From Mycobacterium sp. D16R12 (GTDB taxonomy: Bacteria; Actinomycetota; Actinomycetes; Mycobacteriales; Mycobacteriaceae), in NCBI RefSeq assembly GCF_002013465.1, contig NZ_MAFC01000004.1, positions 124,001 to 188,000 on the forward strand: a DNA stretch of 64,000 bases. The letters are read 5' to 3'. This document shows positions 9,397 through 17,765 of the stretch, piece by piece; the stretch's first letter is position 1, and each line of letters begins with the position of its first letter. Below the pieces are notes generated by a model that had not been told where the DNA came from, searched no databases, and worked only from the letters and a program-made list of their open reading frames with translations. Both the position numbers and the translations under genes were made by a program.

Positions 9397-10746
9397 ATGG
9401 CAGAGATCCGTCGTGGCCGCGCCGCACGCGCCGCAAAGCTCGCATCGCTTCCGGCCGGGATCGCGGGCCGCGCCGCACTCGGTGTGGGGAAACGGATCGC
9501 CGGGAAATCCAAAGACGAAGTGAACGCCGAACTCGTGGAGAAGGCTGCAGAACAGCTGTTCCAAGTACTCGGCGAGCTCAAGGGCGCGGCCATGAAGATC
9601 GGCCAGATGCTCTCGGTGATGGAGGCTGCGATTCCCCCCGAGTTCGGCGAGCCGTACCGGGAAGCACTGACCAAGCTGCAGAGCGACGCCCCGCCGCTGC
9701 CTGCCGACAAGGTGCACCGTGTCCTCGATGCGCAGCTCGGCACCAAATGGCGTGAGCGCTTCCAGTCCTTCGACGACAAGCCCGTCGCCTCGGCCAGCAT
9801 CGGGCAGGTACACAAGGCCATCTGGAAAGACGGCCGCGAGGTGGCCGTCAAGGTGCAGTACCCGGGCGCCGACGAGGCCGTCCGCTCGGATCTCAAGACC
9901 ATTCAGCGTCTCTCGTCGTTGTTCAAACAGGTCGCCCCGGGCGCCGATATCAAGGCCATCGTCGACGAACTCATCGAGCGCACCGAAGAAGAGCTCGACT
10001 ACCGCATCGAGGCCACCAACCAGCGCACCTTCGCCAAGGCCTTCACCAACGACCCCGAGTTCTACGTCCCATCGGTCGTGGCCTCCTCCCCCAAGGTGAT
10101 CATCACCGAGTGGATGCAGGGCCGGAAGCTCTCGGAGATCATCGCCAAGGGCACCGAGGAAGAGCGCAGCAATTGCGCGCATTTTCTGCTCGAGTTCAGC
10201 ATCAGCTCGCCGTACCGATGCGGGCTGCTGCACGCCGACACCCACCCCGGAAACTTCATGTTGCTGGAGGACGGCCGGTTCGGCGTCATGGACTTCGGTG
10301 CCTGCGCCGCTCACGAGGGTGGCCTCCCGGCCGGTTTCGGACCGATCCTGCGTCTGGCCCGAGATGAGAAGTGGGAAGAGCTGACCGAGGTACTGCGTTC
10401 GGAGGGCTTCATCCCACCGAGTGCGACCTCCGTCTCTCATGAGGAGGTCAACTCCTACCTTGAGCCCTACATCGAGCCGCTCAACCATGAGACATTCCAC
10501 TTCAGCCGGAAATGGCTGCAACGGCTCACCGCCAAGGCCACCAACTTCCGCAGCGAAGAGTTCCTCGAGTCGTTCAAGACCAGCAGGCAGATGAACCTGC
10601 CGCCTAACTACCTGATGTTCTTCCGGGTCCTGGGCGGACTCATCGGCATCGCCGCACAGCTCGATGCCCCGGTGGATTACGCGGCCATCATCGACAAGTG
10701 GGTGCCGGGTTTCCACGAGGACAGCAAGGCCCCGGCCGCCACGTAG
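9397..10746 (+). CDS. ABC1/AarF-family kinase-like protein, copy 1 of 3
   Basis: A 449-residue member of the ABC1 (UbiB/AarF, atypical protein-kinase-like) family, similar to Rv3197. Visible motifs are KIGQ in the N-terminal helical part (residues 66-69), the Ala-rich nucleotide loop in ASASIGQVHKAIW, the lysine strand EVAVKVQYPG, the catalytic-loop equivalent HADTHPGNFML and the metal-binding MDFGA. ATG 9397 is chosen because copies 2 and 3 start with the same MA(E/D)IRRG sequence and a -10 lies six bases upstream; an in-frame extension to 9322 is unlikely. It is followed by copy 2 after 57 bp. Its neighbour whiB7 suggests antibiotic-stress induction. Substrate unknown. Confidence 0.88.
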   Translation: MAEIRRGRAARAAKLASLPAGIAGRAALGVGKRIAGKSKDEVNAELVEKAAEQLFQVLGELKGAAMKIGQMLSVMEAAIPPEFGEPYREALTKLQSDAPPLPADKVHRVLDAQLGTKWRERFQSFDDKPVASASIGQVHKAIWKDGREVAVKVQYPGADEAVRSDLKTIQRLSSLFKQVAPGADIKAIVDELIERTEEELDYRIEATNQRTFAKAFTNDPEFYVPSVVASSPKVIITEWMQGRKLSEIIAKGTEEERSNCAHFLLEFSISSPYRCGLLHADTHPGNFMLLEDGRFGVMDFGACAAHEGGLPAGFGPILRLARDEKWEELTEVLRSEGFIPPSATSVSHEEVNSYLEPYIEPLNHETFHFSRKWLQRLTAKATNFRSEEFLESFKTSRQMNLPPNYLMFFRVLGGLIGIAAQLDAPVDYAAIIDKWVPGFHEDSKAPAAT

Positions 10747-10749
10747 GCG

Positions 10750-10796
10750 AAAAAGAAAACCTGCGTTGTCAGACTCACCGCGCCCTCCGGCATGAT
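10750..10796 (+). promoter_or_regulatory. Candidate WhiB7-type promoter of ABC1 copy 2
   Basis: AAAAAGAAAA at 10750-10759, six bases upstream of TTGTCA (10766-10771), which is the same -35 hexamer as in the whiB7 promoter. CATGAT (10791-10796) follows after a long 19-base spacer and lies seven bases before ATG 10804, implying a leaderless transcript. The spacing is the weak point. Confidence 0.45.
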
Positions 10797-10803
10797 GTAA
10801 CGC

Positions 10804-12135
10804 ATGGCTGAGATCCGTCGTGGCCGCGCCGCACGCGCCGCAAAACTCGCATCCCTGCCGGCAGGCATTGCCGGTCGCGCCGCCCTAGGCGTCGGGAAAC
10901 GTCTGACCGGCAAGTCCAAGGACGAAGTCAACGCCGAGATGATGGAGAAGGCTGCAGAACAGCTGTTCCAAGTACTCGGCGAGCTCAAGGGCGCCGCGAT
11001 GAAACTCGGACAGGCCCTGTCGGTGTTCGAAGCCGCGATTCCACCGGCCTTCGCCGAACCCTTCCGCGACGCCTTGACGAAGCTGCAGAGCGACGCCCCG
11101 CCGCTGCCTGCCGACAAGGTGCATCGGGTCCTCGACGCGCAGCTCGGCACGAAGTGGCGTGAGCGCTTCCAGTCCTTCGACGACAAGCCCGTCGCCTCCG
11201 CGAGCATCGGCCAGGTACACAAGGCCATCTGGAGCGATGGACGCATCGTCGCGGTCAAGGTGCAGTACCCAGGCGCCGACGATGCCGTCCGCTCCGACCT
11301 CAAGACCATGCAGCGGCTGGCATCGTTGTTCAAGCAGATCGTCCCCGGAGCGGACGTCAAAAGCATCATCGACGAGCTGATCGAACGCACCGAAGAAGAG
11401 CTCGATTACCGCATCGAGGCCACCAACCAAAGGGCCTTCGCCAAGGCCTTCAAGGACGACCCCGAGTTCTATGTGTCACCGGTGGTCGCCTCTGCCCCCA
11501 AGGTCGTCATCAGCGAGTGGATGGAGGGCCGCAAGCTCTCCGAAATCATCAGCGGGGGAACAGAAGACGAGCGCAACGAATGCGGACGCCTGCTACTGAA
11601 ATTCACCGTCAGCTCCCCCTACCGGTGCGGACTGCTGCACGCCGACACCCACCCCGGAAACTTCATGCTGCTACCCGACGGGCGCCTTGGCGTCATGGAC
11701 TTCGGCGCCGTCGCCACCCATGAGGGCGGGTTTCCTCCCAACCTGGGGCCCATCTGGCGTCTGGAGCGGGACGGGATCTGGGATGAGCTCATTCCCCTCA
11801 TGCGCGAGGAGGGGTTCATCCCGCCGCGTACCGACGTGTCACCGGAGGACATCGACGAGTACCTCAAACCGTTCATCGACCCACTGAAGTCCGACGAGTT
11901 CCACTTCACCCGGAAGTGGATGCAGCGGGTGGCCGCCAAATCCAGCGACGTGCGCGGTGCCCAGTTCCAGACCGGGCGGCATCTGGACCTGCCCCCCGTA
12001 TACCTGATGATGTTCCGGGTGCTCGGCAGCCTGTCCGGCATTCTGGCCCAGCTCGATGCGACGGTCCCGTACGCGCGGATCATCGGTGACTGGGTTCCCG
12101 GGTTTCGCGAAGACGAGCCCGTCGCTGCCAGCTAG
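10804..12135 (+). CDS. ABC1/AarF-family kinase-like protein, copy 2 of 3
   Basis: A 443-residue paralogue of copy 1 with the same motif set: KLGQ, ASASIGQVHKAIW, VAVKVQYPG, HADTHPGNFML and MDFGA. The first 20 residues match copy 1 and several DNA blocks are almost identical, for example 10948-11002 against the corresponding part of copy 1. The C-terminal third has diverged (shorter, no LESFKTSRQ segment). The pattern suggests recent duplication or gene conversion. It probably has its own promoter, with AT-rich DNA upstream. It is followed 63 bp later by copy 3. The function is as uncertain as for copy 1. Confidence 0.87.
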   Translation: MAEIRRGRAARAAKLASLPAGIAGRAALGVGKRLTGKSKDEVNAEMMEKAAEQLFQVLGELKGAAMKLGQALSVFEAAIPPAFAEPFRDALTKLQSDAPPLPADKVHRVLDAQLGTKWRERFQSFDDKPVASASIGQVHKAIWSDGRIVAVKVQYPGADDAVRSDLKTMQRLASLFKQIVPGADVKSIIDELIERTEEELDYRIEATNQRAFAKAFKDDPEFYVSPVVASAPKVVISEWMEGRKLSEIISGGTEDERNECGRLLLKFTVSSPYRCGLLHADTHPGNFMLLPDGRLGVMDFGAVATHEGGFPPNLGPIWRLERDGIWDELIPLMREEGFIPPRTDVSPEDIDEYLKPFIDPLKSDEFHFTRKWMQRVAAKSSDVRGAQFQTGRHLDLPPVYLMMFRVLGSLSGILAQLDATVPYARIIGDWVPGFREDEPVAAS

Positions 12136-12198
12136 CAGCAGCTAGCATTCCGTGAATACGTGAGGGCAACGACGCCACACTGAACGATATGAGGTGAC

Positions 12199-13548
12199 AT
12201 GGCAGATATTCGCCGCGGCGGACTCAGCCGAATGACCAAACTGGCAAGCCTGCCCGCAGGTATGGCCGGTCGTGCGGTCCTCGGGGTTGGCAAACGGTTG
12301 ACCGGAACCTCCGCGGACGAAGTCAACGCCGAACTCCTGGAGAAGGCGGCCGACGAGCTGTTCAACGTGCTCGGCGAGCTCAAGGGCGGCGCCATGAAAG
12401 TGGGCCAGGCCCTGTCGGTGATGGAGGCGGCGATACCGCCGCAGTTCGCCGATCCGTTCCGGGAAGCCCTGGTCAAACTGCAAAGCGAGGCACCACCGCT
12501 GCCCGCGGCAAAGGTGCATCGCGTGCTCGACGCGCAGCTCGGCACCAAATGGCGTGAGCGCTTCCAGTCCTTCGACGACACACCCGTGGCCTCCGCGAGC
12601 ATCGGTCAGGTGCACAAGGGGATCTGGAAGGACGGCCGCGAGGTGGCCGTCAAGATCCAGTACCCCGGTGCCGACGATGCGCTGCGCGCCGATCTCAAAC
12701 TGATCCAGCGGATGACACCGCTGGCCAAACAGATTGCGCCCAAAGCAGATATCGACAGGCTGGTGGCCGAGATCAGCGACCGCATCGAGGCCGAACTGGA
12801 CTACCGCCAGGAGGCGTCGAACCAGCGCGCCTTCGCCAAGGTCTTCACCGACGATCCGAAATTCTTCGTGCCGGCAGTCGTCGCCAGCGCGCCCAAGGTC
12901 CTCATCGCCGAGTGGATGGAGGGGCGGCGACTCTCGAAGATCATCGCCGAGGGCACCCGTGAGGAACGGGACTCCGCCGGCGCCCTCATGCTCGAATTCA
13001 CGGTGAAGTCACCGGAGAAGGTCGGCCTGGTGCACGCAGATCCGCATCCTGGCAATTTCATGCTGCTGCCCGACGGACGTTTCGGCATCATCGATTTCGG
13101 CGCGGTCTCCGAGCACCCCGGCGGCATTCCGCCGGAGTTCGGTGAGGTGCTGTGCTGGGCCCGAGATGAGCAGTGGGATCAGGTGATCCGGCTTATCAAG
13201 CAGCTCGGATTCATGCCCCCGGACGTCCAACTGTCCGGAGACCAAGTGATGGATTACATCAGGCCGCTCTGGCCCTATGTCGACCCGCTGCGCTCGGGTG
13301 AATTCCACTTCACCCGTGAGTGGTTCCAGCAGGCCGCAGTGGCGTCCACCGATCTGCTGGACGAGGGATTCACCGAACGATTCAAGCTGGCACGCCAAAT
13401 GACGGTGCCACCGGGCTACGTCATGCTGCTGCGCACGCTCGGCGGAATGATCGGGGTTCTCGTGCAGCTGGGTACGCACGTGAACTATGCGGCGATCGCC
13501 GAGGAATGGATGCCGGGGTTCTTCGAACCACACGCGAAGTCGACCTGA
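12199..13548 (+). CDS. ABC1/AarF-family kinase-like protein, copy 3 of 3
   Basis: A 449-residue paralogue, more divergent than copies 1 and 2. It starts MADIRRGGLSRMTKLASLPAG and keeps KVGQ, ASASIGQVHKGIW, EVAVKIQYPG, HADPHPGNFML and IIDFGA, so kinase-like chemistry should be intact. Unlike copies 1 and 2 it has a Shine-Dalgarno-like GAGGTGAC just before the ATG and no AT-rich -35 region, so it may be translated from a longer transcript or controlled differently. A stretch around 12535-12605 is nearly identical to the other copies. It converges on whiB7. Confidence 0.87.
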   Translation: MADIRRGGLSRMTKLASLPAGMAGRAVLGVGKRLTGTSADEVNAELLEKAADELFNVLGELKGGAMKVGQALSVMEAAIPPQFADPFREALVKLQSEAPPLPAAKVHRVLDAQLGTKWRERFQSFDDTPVASASIGQVHKGIWKDGREVAVKIQYPGADDALRADLKLIQRMTPLAKQIAPKADIDRLVAEISDRIEAELDYRQEASNQRAFAKVFTDDPKFFVPAVVASAPKVLIAEWMEGRRLSKIIAEGTREERDSAGALMLEFTVKSPEKVGLVHADPHPGNFMLLPDGRFGIIDFGAVSEHPGGIPPEFGEVLCWARDEQWDQVIRLIKQLGFMPPDVQLSGDQVMDYIRPLWPYVDPLRSGEFHFTREWFQQAAVASTDLLDEGFTERFKLARQMTVPPGYVMLLRTLGGMIGVLVQLGTHVNYAAIAEEWMPGFFEPHAKST

Positions 13549-13551
13549 TAA

Positions 13552-13589
13552 CAATGCTCCCCACCGCTACATGGCGATGGGGAGCATTG
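13552..13589. terminator. Bidirectional hairpin between ABC1 copy 3 and whiB7
   Basis: A perfect 11-bp stem, CAATGCTCCCC at 13552-13562 with its complement at 13579-13589, and a 16-base loop. It sits between two convergent stop codons. T-runs are weak on both sides, so termination may be partial. Confidence 0.6.
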
Positions 13590-13615
13590 CTTGTCGAGCC
13601 CGACGACGTGCCGGG

Positions 13616-13900
13616 TCATGCCGCGGCGGGATCTGCTGCTGGCAGCGGGTTCTTGCGGGGGCGACCACGGGGACGCTTACGCGCCACAATGGCACCCTGT
13701 TCCAGGATCTCGCCACCCCACACGCCCCAGGGCTCCGCGCGGTCCAGCGCAGCAGCCAGGCACTGCGACCGGATCGGGCAGTCCCCGCACAGCGTCTTGG
13801 CCCGCTCCAGGTCAGCGGGGCTTTCCGCGAACCACAGGTCCGCTTCCGCTGCGTGACACGGTAGAACACGCCTTCGGGCCTCCGTTTCGACGGTCATCAT
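13616..13900 (-). CDS. whiB7: WhiB7, redox-sensing activator of intrinsic antibiotic resistance
   Basis: A WhiB-family iron-sulfur transcription factor of about 94 residues. The four cluster cysteines are visible (LPCH, then CGDCPIRSQC), followed by the GVWGG turn that contacts sigma-A and the C-terminal AT-hook RPRGRPRK that distinguishes WhiB7 from other WhiB proteins. WhiB7 binds AT-rich DNA beside the -35 of its own and target promoters and raises resistance to ribosome-targeting drugs. ATG 13900 is used; the next codon is also ATG (13897), and a GTG at 13912 after AGAGGAAGCA is a good alternative. The long leader (about 440 bases) contains a leader ORF and a terminator, indicating attenuation. 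Confidence 0.95.
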   Translation of the reverse strand: MMTVETEARRRVLPCHAAEADLWFAESPADLERAKTLCGDCPIRSQCLAAALDRAEPWGVWGGEILEQGAIVARKRPRGRPRKNPLPAADPAAA

Positions 13901-14002
13901 GTGTCCGTTCACCTGCTTCCTCTTCGGTTCCTTGTAAAACTGCTGGTCTCGTATCGGTGTCTTCATCGATCGAGATCCGGAACCACGTCTGAGGTTGAGG
14001 CT

Positions 14003-14047
14003 CAAACAAAAGTGGCCACGGATCCCGTTGGTGTCGGGTCCGTGGCC
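14003..14047 (-). terminator. Attenuator terminator in the whiB7 leader
   Basis: On the minus strand GGCCACGGA (14047-14039) pairs with TCCGTGGCC (14022-14014), extended by three more G:C pairs past one bulged base. The loop has nine bases and the stem is followed by CTTTTGTTTG (14012-14003). It lies after the leader ORF stop and about 100 bases before the whiB7 start, so it would end transcription before whiB7 unless overridden. Confidence 0.85.
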
Positions 14048-14069
14048 TGGGAGGCGGTTGTGGGGATAC

Positions 14070-14276
14070 CTAGATGTATCCCCTATTCACGGACGCGACA
14101 TTCGCGGCTGCTGCGGCGACGGCGCGGTGCTTAATGCCGACGGCCGACATGATCTGGGCCGCCGGCTTGGCAGCGGCGACATGCGTCAGGAGCGACGGCG
14201 GAGCGATCGGCAATACGACAAACGCACCATGGGCATCACGCCACAAGGTGTCGCCGTAATTGGTGGGTGTATTCAT
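14070..14276 (-). CDS. whiB7 leader ORF (uORF), 68 codons
   Basis: A small ORF starting with ATG 14276 behind a strong ribosome site, GGAAGGAGGAGCG, ending 23 bases before the attenuator stem. The peptide begins MNTPTNYGDTLWRDAHG and has an Ala/Val-rich middle (AAAKPAAQ; AVAAAAANVASVN) ending RGYI. It resembles no enzyme. Leader ORFs upstream of whiB7 are known in actinobacteria to couple ribosome stalling to antitermination; position, translation signals and the terminator here fit that scheme. At 68 codons it is long for such a leader. Its stop codon lies before the terminator, so stalling or slow translation could allow a competing fold. Confidence 0.8.
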   Translation of the reverse strand: MNTPTNYGDTLWRDAHGAFVVLPIAPPSLLTHVAAAKPAAQIMSAVGIKHRAVAAAAANVASVNRGYI

Positions 14277-14318
14277 CGCTCCTCCTTCCGTCTACTCGCA
14301 CATGAACAGTTCTGGTTT

Positions 14319-14336
14319 GGAATTCTCACGAATTCC
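14319..14336 (-). promoter_or_regulatory. Hairpin at the 5' end of the whiB7 transcript
   Basis: GGAATTC at 14319-14325 and GAATTCC at 14330-14336 form a perfect 7-bp stem with a four-base loop. It would begin a few bases after the predicted transcription start, so it could stabilise the mRNA or take part in alternative leader folds. Confidence 0.5.
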
Positions 14337-14344
14337 TGACGCCC

Positions 14345-14382
14345 AGAGTAAAAGGTCATCTATTGGTTGACAAGTTATTTTT
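14345..14382 (-). promoter_or_regulatory. whiB7 promoter with WhiB7-type AT-rich element
   Basis: Minus strand: -35 TTGTCA (14373-14368), exactly 17 bases, -10 TACTCT (14350-14345). The AT-rich block AAAAATAA (14382-14375) lies one base upstream of the -35, the position at which the WhiB7 AT-hook contacts DNA. Predicted start about 14338, roughly 60 bases before the leader ORF. Confidence 0.85.
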
Positions 14383-14444
14383 GACCTGCGGCGATACTTC
14401 AAGACCAGTTTTGTCGAACTGGCATCTTTTCCCGGGGTCGCCTT

Positions 14445-15269
14445 CTATACAGACGTCAGTAGTCGCGAGCGGAACAGATCCAACACCTGATCCAGGGCCG
14501 CACGCGTCGGCTGACCGGGCTCGTCGATGAGATGCTCGGTGACCACCGAATGGGGCGGCATCAGCGAATCGGGGTTCGCGGCCTCACCCGGCAGTTCGAT
14601 GGCGATGAATCCATCGCCCAGCTCTTCCTTGAGGAACTCGAACCGTTCGGCCGGAACCAGTTTGTCGGTGGTGAAGCGCATACCGAGCACCTTGAGCCCA
14701 TCGTGCTGGCAGCGATGCTTGACCTTGTCCAGGTCTGCCGGCGAGATATCGATGTTGTGCCGCGCGTTCTTGCTGAGCCCGAACGGCAGCGAGGGCTGTG
14801 ACAACACGGGCGCCAGCAGACGGTCATCCGCGGCCATGGCGAGCGCATACCCCCCGGTGAAACACATACCGATGGCGCCCACACCGGGACCGCCATTGCG
14901 CTCATGCTCGTTCTGGGCAAGCGCGCGCAGCCACGTCACCACGGGAGAGCTCTTTCCCGTTGCCAATACCGTGAATTCACGGCTCACACAGCCGCGGAAC
15001 ATTGATGACAACCCGTAGGTGGCGGTACGCAACCAGCCGTCGGCCTTCGGGTCCACACTCTGGCCCGGATTGCCGAACAGGTGCGGCATGACCGCGGTGC
15101 ACCCGATGTCGGCGACCTTGCGTGCGAAGTTCGCGACCTTGGGGCTGATTCCGGGCATCTCGGCGATCACGATCACCGCCGGTCCACTGCCCTTTCTCAA
15201 CACGATCTTGGTCTCACCTTCATGAGTGAAGGTGCCTGCTTCGAAATCGCGGAGGTCATCGTCGGCCAT
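14445..15269 (-). CDS. Dienelactone hydrolase family protein
   Basis: A 274-residue alpha/beta hydrolase. The nucleophile elbow is GMCFTG (around residue 134), with Cys in place of Ser as in dienelactone hydrolases. The oxyanion region is IVIAEMPGISPKV, and a late conserved His is in PPHSVV. The family opens lactone or ester bonds; the substrate here cannot be read. The start is ATG 15269, 55 bp downstream of uvrD2 on the same strand. The gene ends 63 bp before the whiB7 -35 region, so readthrough into whiB7 is possible, although a weak hairpin lies between them. Confidence 0.88.
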   Translation of the reverse strand: MADDDLRDFEAGTFTHEGETKIVLRKGSGPAVIVIAEMPGISPKVANFARKVADIGCTAVMPHLFGNPGQSVDPKADGWLRTATYGLSSMFRGCVSREFTVLATGKSSPVVTWLRALAQNEHERNGGPGVGAIGMCFTGGYALAMAADDRLLAPVLSQPSLPFGLSKNARHNIDISPADLDKVKHRCQHDGLKVLGMRFTTDKLVPAERFEFLKEELGDGFIAIELPGEAANPDSLMPPHSVVTEHLIDEPGQPTRAALDQVLDLFRSRLLTSV

Positions 15270-15324
15270 GGGGCGAGCCTAGGACGAGATGGCGATCCGC
15301 GCTAGACACGTGTTGAACAAGGGA

Positions 15325-17394
15325 CTACGAGGATCTGGCGCGCACCAAACGCAGCACGTCGGGGCCGTATTGCTCCAACTTGCGCGCCCCGATCCCCGGA
15401 ATGGCAACGAGCGCGGCGTCGTCTCCGGGAAGCAGTTCCGCGATGGCGATCAAGGTGTTGTCGGTGAAGACGACGAATGCCGGCACCTTCATCTCCTTGG
15501 ACGTCTTGAGCCGCCAATCCTTCAGTGCGACAAGGAGTTCTTCGTCAATATCGGACGGGCAGCTCTCACAGCGCCGCAACAGCACTGCCGCCGGAGTGTT
15601 CAGGGCCGCATTGCAGATTCGGCAGCGTGCGCCAGTACCCCGGCGCCGCGGCGCCATCGTCGCGGAGACTTGCGCAGTGGGAGCGACCCCATTGAGGAAG
15701 CGCGAATGCTTACGCGTCTTGCGCCCGCCCGCGGCCCGCGCAAGCGCCCAGCTCAGATTCACATGCACCCGCGCGCGGGTGATCCCGACGTAGAGCAGGC
15801 GGCGCTCCTCCTCAACCGGTTCAATATCCCCGGCACGTGACAAGGCATGCGAAATGGGTAGCGTGCCGTCGGCCAGCCCCACCAGGAACACCGCATCCCA
15901 TTCGAGCCCCTTCGCCGCATGCAGCGAAGCCAGGGTCACGCCCTGCACCGTCGGTGGGTGTCGCGCCTCGGCCCGCACCCGTAGCTCGCGAACCAGCCCC
16001 GGCAGATCCAGCTCCGGCAGGCGCGCACATTCCTCTTCGGCGAGCTCAACGAGGGCCCGCAGCGACTCCCATCGCTCGCGCGCCTGAGTGCCGTGCGGTT
16101 CCTCGGCAGACAAACCCAGCGGTTCCAGAACATCCCGAACCTGTTGCGGCACAGGAATATCCGAGCTTTCGCGATCCGACGCGCGCTGCAGGGCCACCAG
16201 CGCCTGACGCACCTCTTGCCGAGTGAAGAACCCCTCTCCCCCGCGAACCTGGAACGGTACGCCGGCCTCGGTAAGCGCCTCCTCGTACACCTCCGATTGC
16301 GCATTGATCCGGTACAGCACCGCAATCTCCGATGCCGGAGTTCCGGATTCGATCAGTGCAGCAATGGATTTCGCGACCGATTTGGCCTCCGCCGCCTCGT
16401 CGTCATGCTCGGAGAACCTGGGAGCAGGACCCTCCGGCCGTTGACCGATAAGCTGCAGCTTGCTGCCCGCCACTCTTCCTTGTGCGGCCGCGATCACCCG
16501 GTTGGCGAGCGAAACCACCTGCGGGGTCGAGCGATAGTCACGTTCGAGACGAACCACAGCCGCGTCGGGGAATCGGCGGGAGAAGCCGAGCAGATACTGC
16601 GGGGTGGCCCCGGTGAACGAATAGATGGTCTGGTTGGCGTCGCCCACGACGGTCAGGTCGTCGCGGGGACCGAGCCACGCATCGAGCACTCGCTGCTGCA
16701 ACGGCGTGACGTCCTGGTATTCGTCGACCACGAAACAGCGGTAGCGGTCCCGGAATTCCTCGGCCACAGATGCCGAGTTCTCAATGGCGGCCGCGGTGTG
16801 CAGCAGCAGGTCATCGAAATCGAGAAGGGTGGACCCATCGGGTCGGGCCTTGAGTTTCTCGTAACCCGCATAGACCTTGGCGACCTGTTCGGGCGGCACC
16901 GGCGTATCCCGCGTGAATTTCGCGGCGGCGGCCGGATAGGCCTCGGGGCTGATCAAAGAGGCCTTAGCCCATTCGATTTCACCGGCGAGGTCGCGCACGG
17001 TATCGGTGCTGGTGCTCAACTTGGCACGGTTCGCGGCTTGGGCGACGATGGTGAACTTGCTGTCGATCAGCTCCCAGTGCGTATCCCCGACCAGCTGGGG
17101 CCAGAAGTACCGCAGCTGCCGCAGTCCCGCGGCGTGGAACGTGACGGCCTGCGCGGATCCGACACCGAGATCACGCAGCCGTCCACGCATCTCCCCCGCT
17201 GCCCGCTGGGTGAACGTGACTGCGAGGATCTGACCGGGGGCGACATGGCCTGATTCGACCAGGTGCGCGATGCGATGGGTGATGGTGCGCGTCTTGCCGG
17301 TCCCCGCCCCGGCGAGCACACAGACGGGGCCTCGCGGCGCGGTGACGGCGGCGCGCTGCTCGTCGTCGAGACCATCGAGGAGGGAACGCGCCAC
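15325..17394 (-). CDS. uvrD2: Superfamily 1 DNA helicase UvrD2
   Basis: A UvrD-like 3'-5' helicase of about 689 residues. The Walker A is [13 protein letters not shown] near the N-terminus, motif II is [13 protein letters not shown], motif [16 protein letters not shown], and motif VI is in [16 protein letters not shown]. It then carries the tetracysteine block of mycobacterial UvrD2 (CRICNAAL then CESCP) and a C-terminal HRDC domain ([16 protein letters not shown]). GTG 17394 is chosen because it places [10 protein letters not shown] about nine residues from the start, as in the tuberculosis protein; ATG 17451 would add 19 residues and overlap the mycoredoxin promoter. It acts in DNA repair and is essential in tuberculosis. 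Divergent from mycoredoxin. Confidence 0.92.
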   Translation of the reverse strand: MARSLLDGLDDEQRAAVTAPRGPVCVLAGAGTGKTRTITHRIAHLVESGHVAPGQILAVTFTQRAAGEMRGRLRDLGVGSAQAVTFHAAGLRQLRYFWPQLVGDTHWELIDSKFTIVAQAANRAKLSTSTDTVRDLAGEIEWAKASLISPEAYPAAAAKFTRDTPVPPEQVAKVYAGYEKLKARPDGSTLLDFDDLLLHTAAAIENSASVAEEFRDRYRCFVVDEYQDVTPLQQRVLDAWLGPRDDLTVVGDANQTIYSFTGATPQYLLGFSRRFPDAAVVRLERDYRSTPQVVSLANRVIAAAQGRVAGSKLQLIGQRPEGPAPRFSEHDDEAAEAKSVAKSIAALIESGTPASEIAVLYRINAQSEVYEEALTEAGVPFQVRGGEGFFTRQEVRQALVALQRASDRESSDIPVPQQVRDVLEPLGLSAEEPHGTQARERWESLRALVELAEEECARLPELDLPGLVRELRVRAEARHPPTVQGVTLASLHAAKGLEWDAVFLVGLADGTLPISHALSRAGDIEPVEEERRLLYVGITRARVHVNLSWALARAAGGRKTRKHSRFLNGVAPTAQVSATMAPRRRGTGARCRICNAALNTPAAVLLRRCESCPSDIDEELLVALKDWRLKTSKEMKVPAFVVFTDNTLIAIAELLPGDDAALVAIPGIGARKLEQYGPDVLRLVRARSS

Positions 17395-17473
17395 GGGGCC
17401 ATCTTCGCAGCAACGGCCGACAACACCGGCCGCTGGCCCCGCTCTCGGCATTGAGACATCTCACATACCCCGA

Positions 17474-17501
17474 CGGAACACCCCAGCGGGGTATGACGTT
17501 G
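17474..17501 (+). promoter_or_regulatory. SigH-type ECF promoter of mycoredoxin
   Basis: CGGAAC (17474-17479), 17 bases, CGTTG (17497-17501): a full match to the mycobacterial SigH pattern sGGAAC-N16-20-sGTTs. The predicted start falls near 17508-17511, on or beside the GTG start codon, implying a leaderless message. Confidence 0.75.
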
Positions 17502-17510
17502 AATGCCGAT

Positions 17511-17765
17511 GTGACTACAGCGAGCGACTCCAGCCTCATCATGTACAGCACCACCTGGTGCGGCTATTGCCGTCGACTCGAGACGCAGCTCAAGGCCGCA
17601 GGTATCGACTACACCAAGGTGGACATCGAGCAGGACCCGGCCGCAGCCGACTACGTCGCGAACGTCAACGGCGGGAACCAGACCGTGCCGACCGTGAAAT
17701 TCCCTGACGGCAGCGCACTGACCAATCCGTCGCTGGCACAGGTCAAGGCCAAACTCGGCGCCTAA
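17511..17765 (+). CDS. mrx1: Mycoredoxin (Mrx1-like, mycothiol-dependent glutaredoxin)
   Basis: An 84-residue glutaredoxin-fold protein with the redox motif WCGYC (residues 14-18) and the thioredoxin-fold cis-proline segment TVPTVKF (residues 59-65). It reduces mycothiol mixed disulfides using one cysteine, working with mycothiol and mycothione reductase. GTG 17511 gives the same length I recall for tuberculosis Mrx1 (84 residues) and fits the predicted SigH transcription start; ATG 17493 lies inside the promoter spacer and is unlikely. The sigH-rshA pair in this window supports control by thiol stress. It converges on nudC, overlapping it by four bases. Confidence 0.92.
   Translation: MTTASDSSLIMYSTTWCGYCRRLETQLKAAGIDYTKVDIEQDPAAADYVANVNGGNQTVPTVKFPDGSALTNPSLAQVKAKLGA

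Noticed and set aside
12135..12199. WhiB7-type promoter for ABC1 copy 3
   Set aside because: No AT-rich block beside a -35, and no -35 hexamer at a suitable distance; a Shine-Dalgarno is present instead.
14405..14422. Hairpin CCAGTT/AACTGG between the hydrolase gene and the whiB7 promoter, considered as a terminator
   Set aside because: The stem has only six pairs and the following bases are not a T-run; it may be chance.
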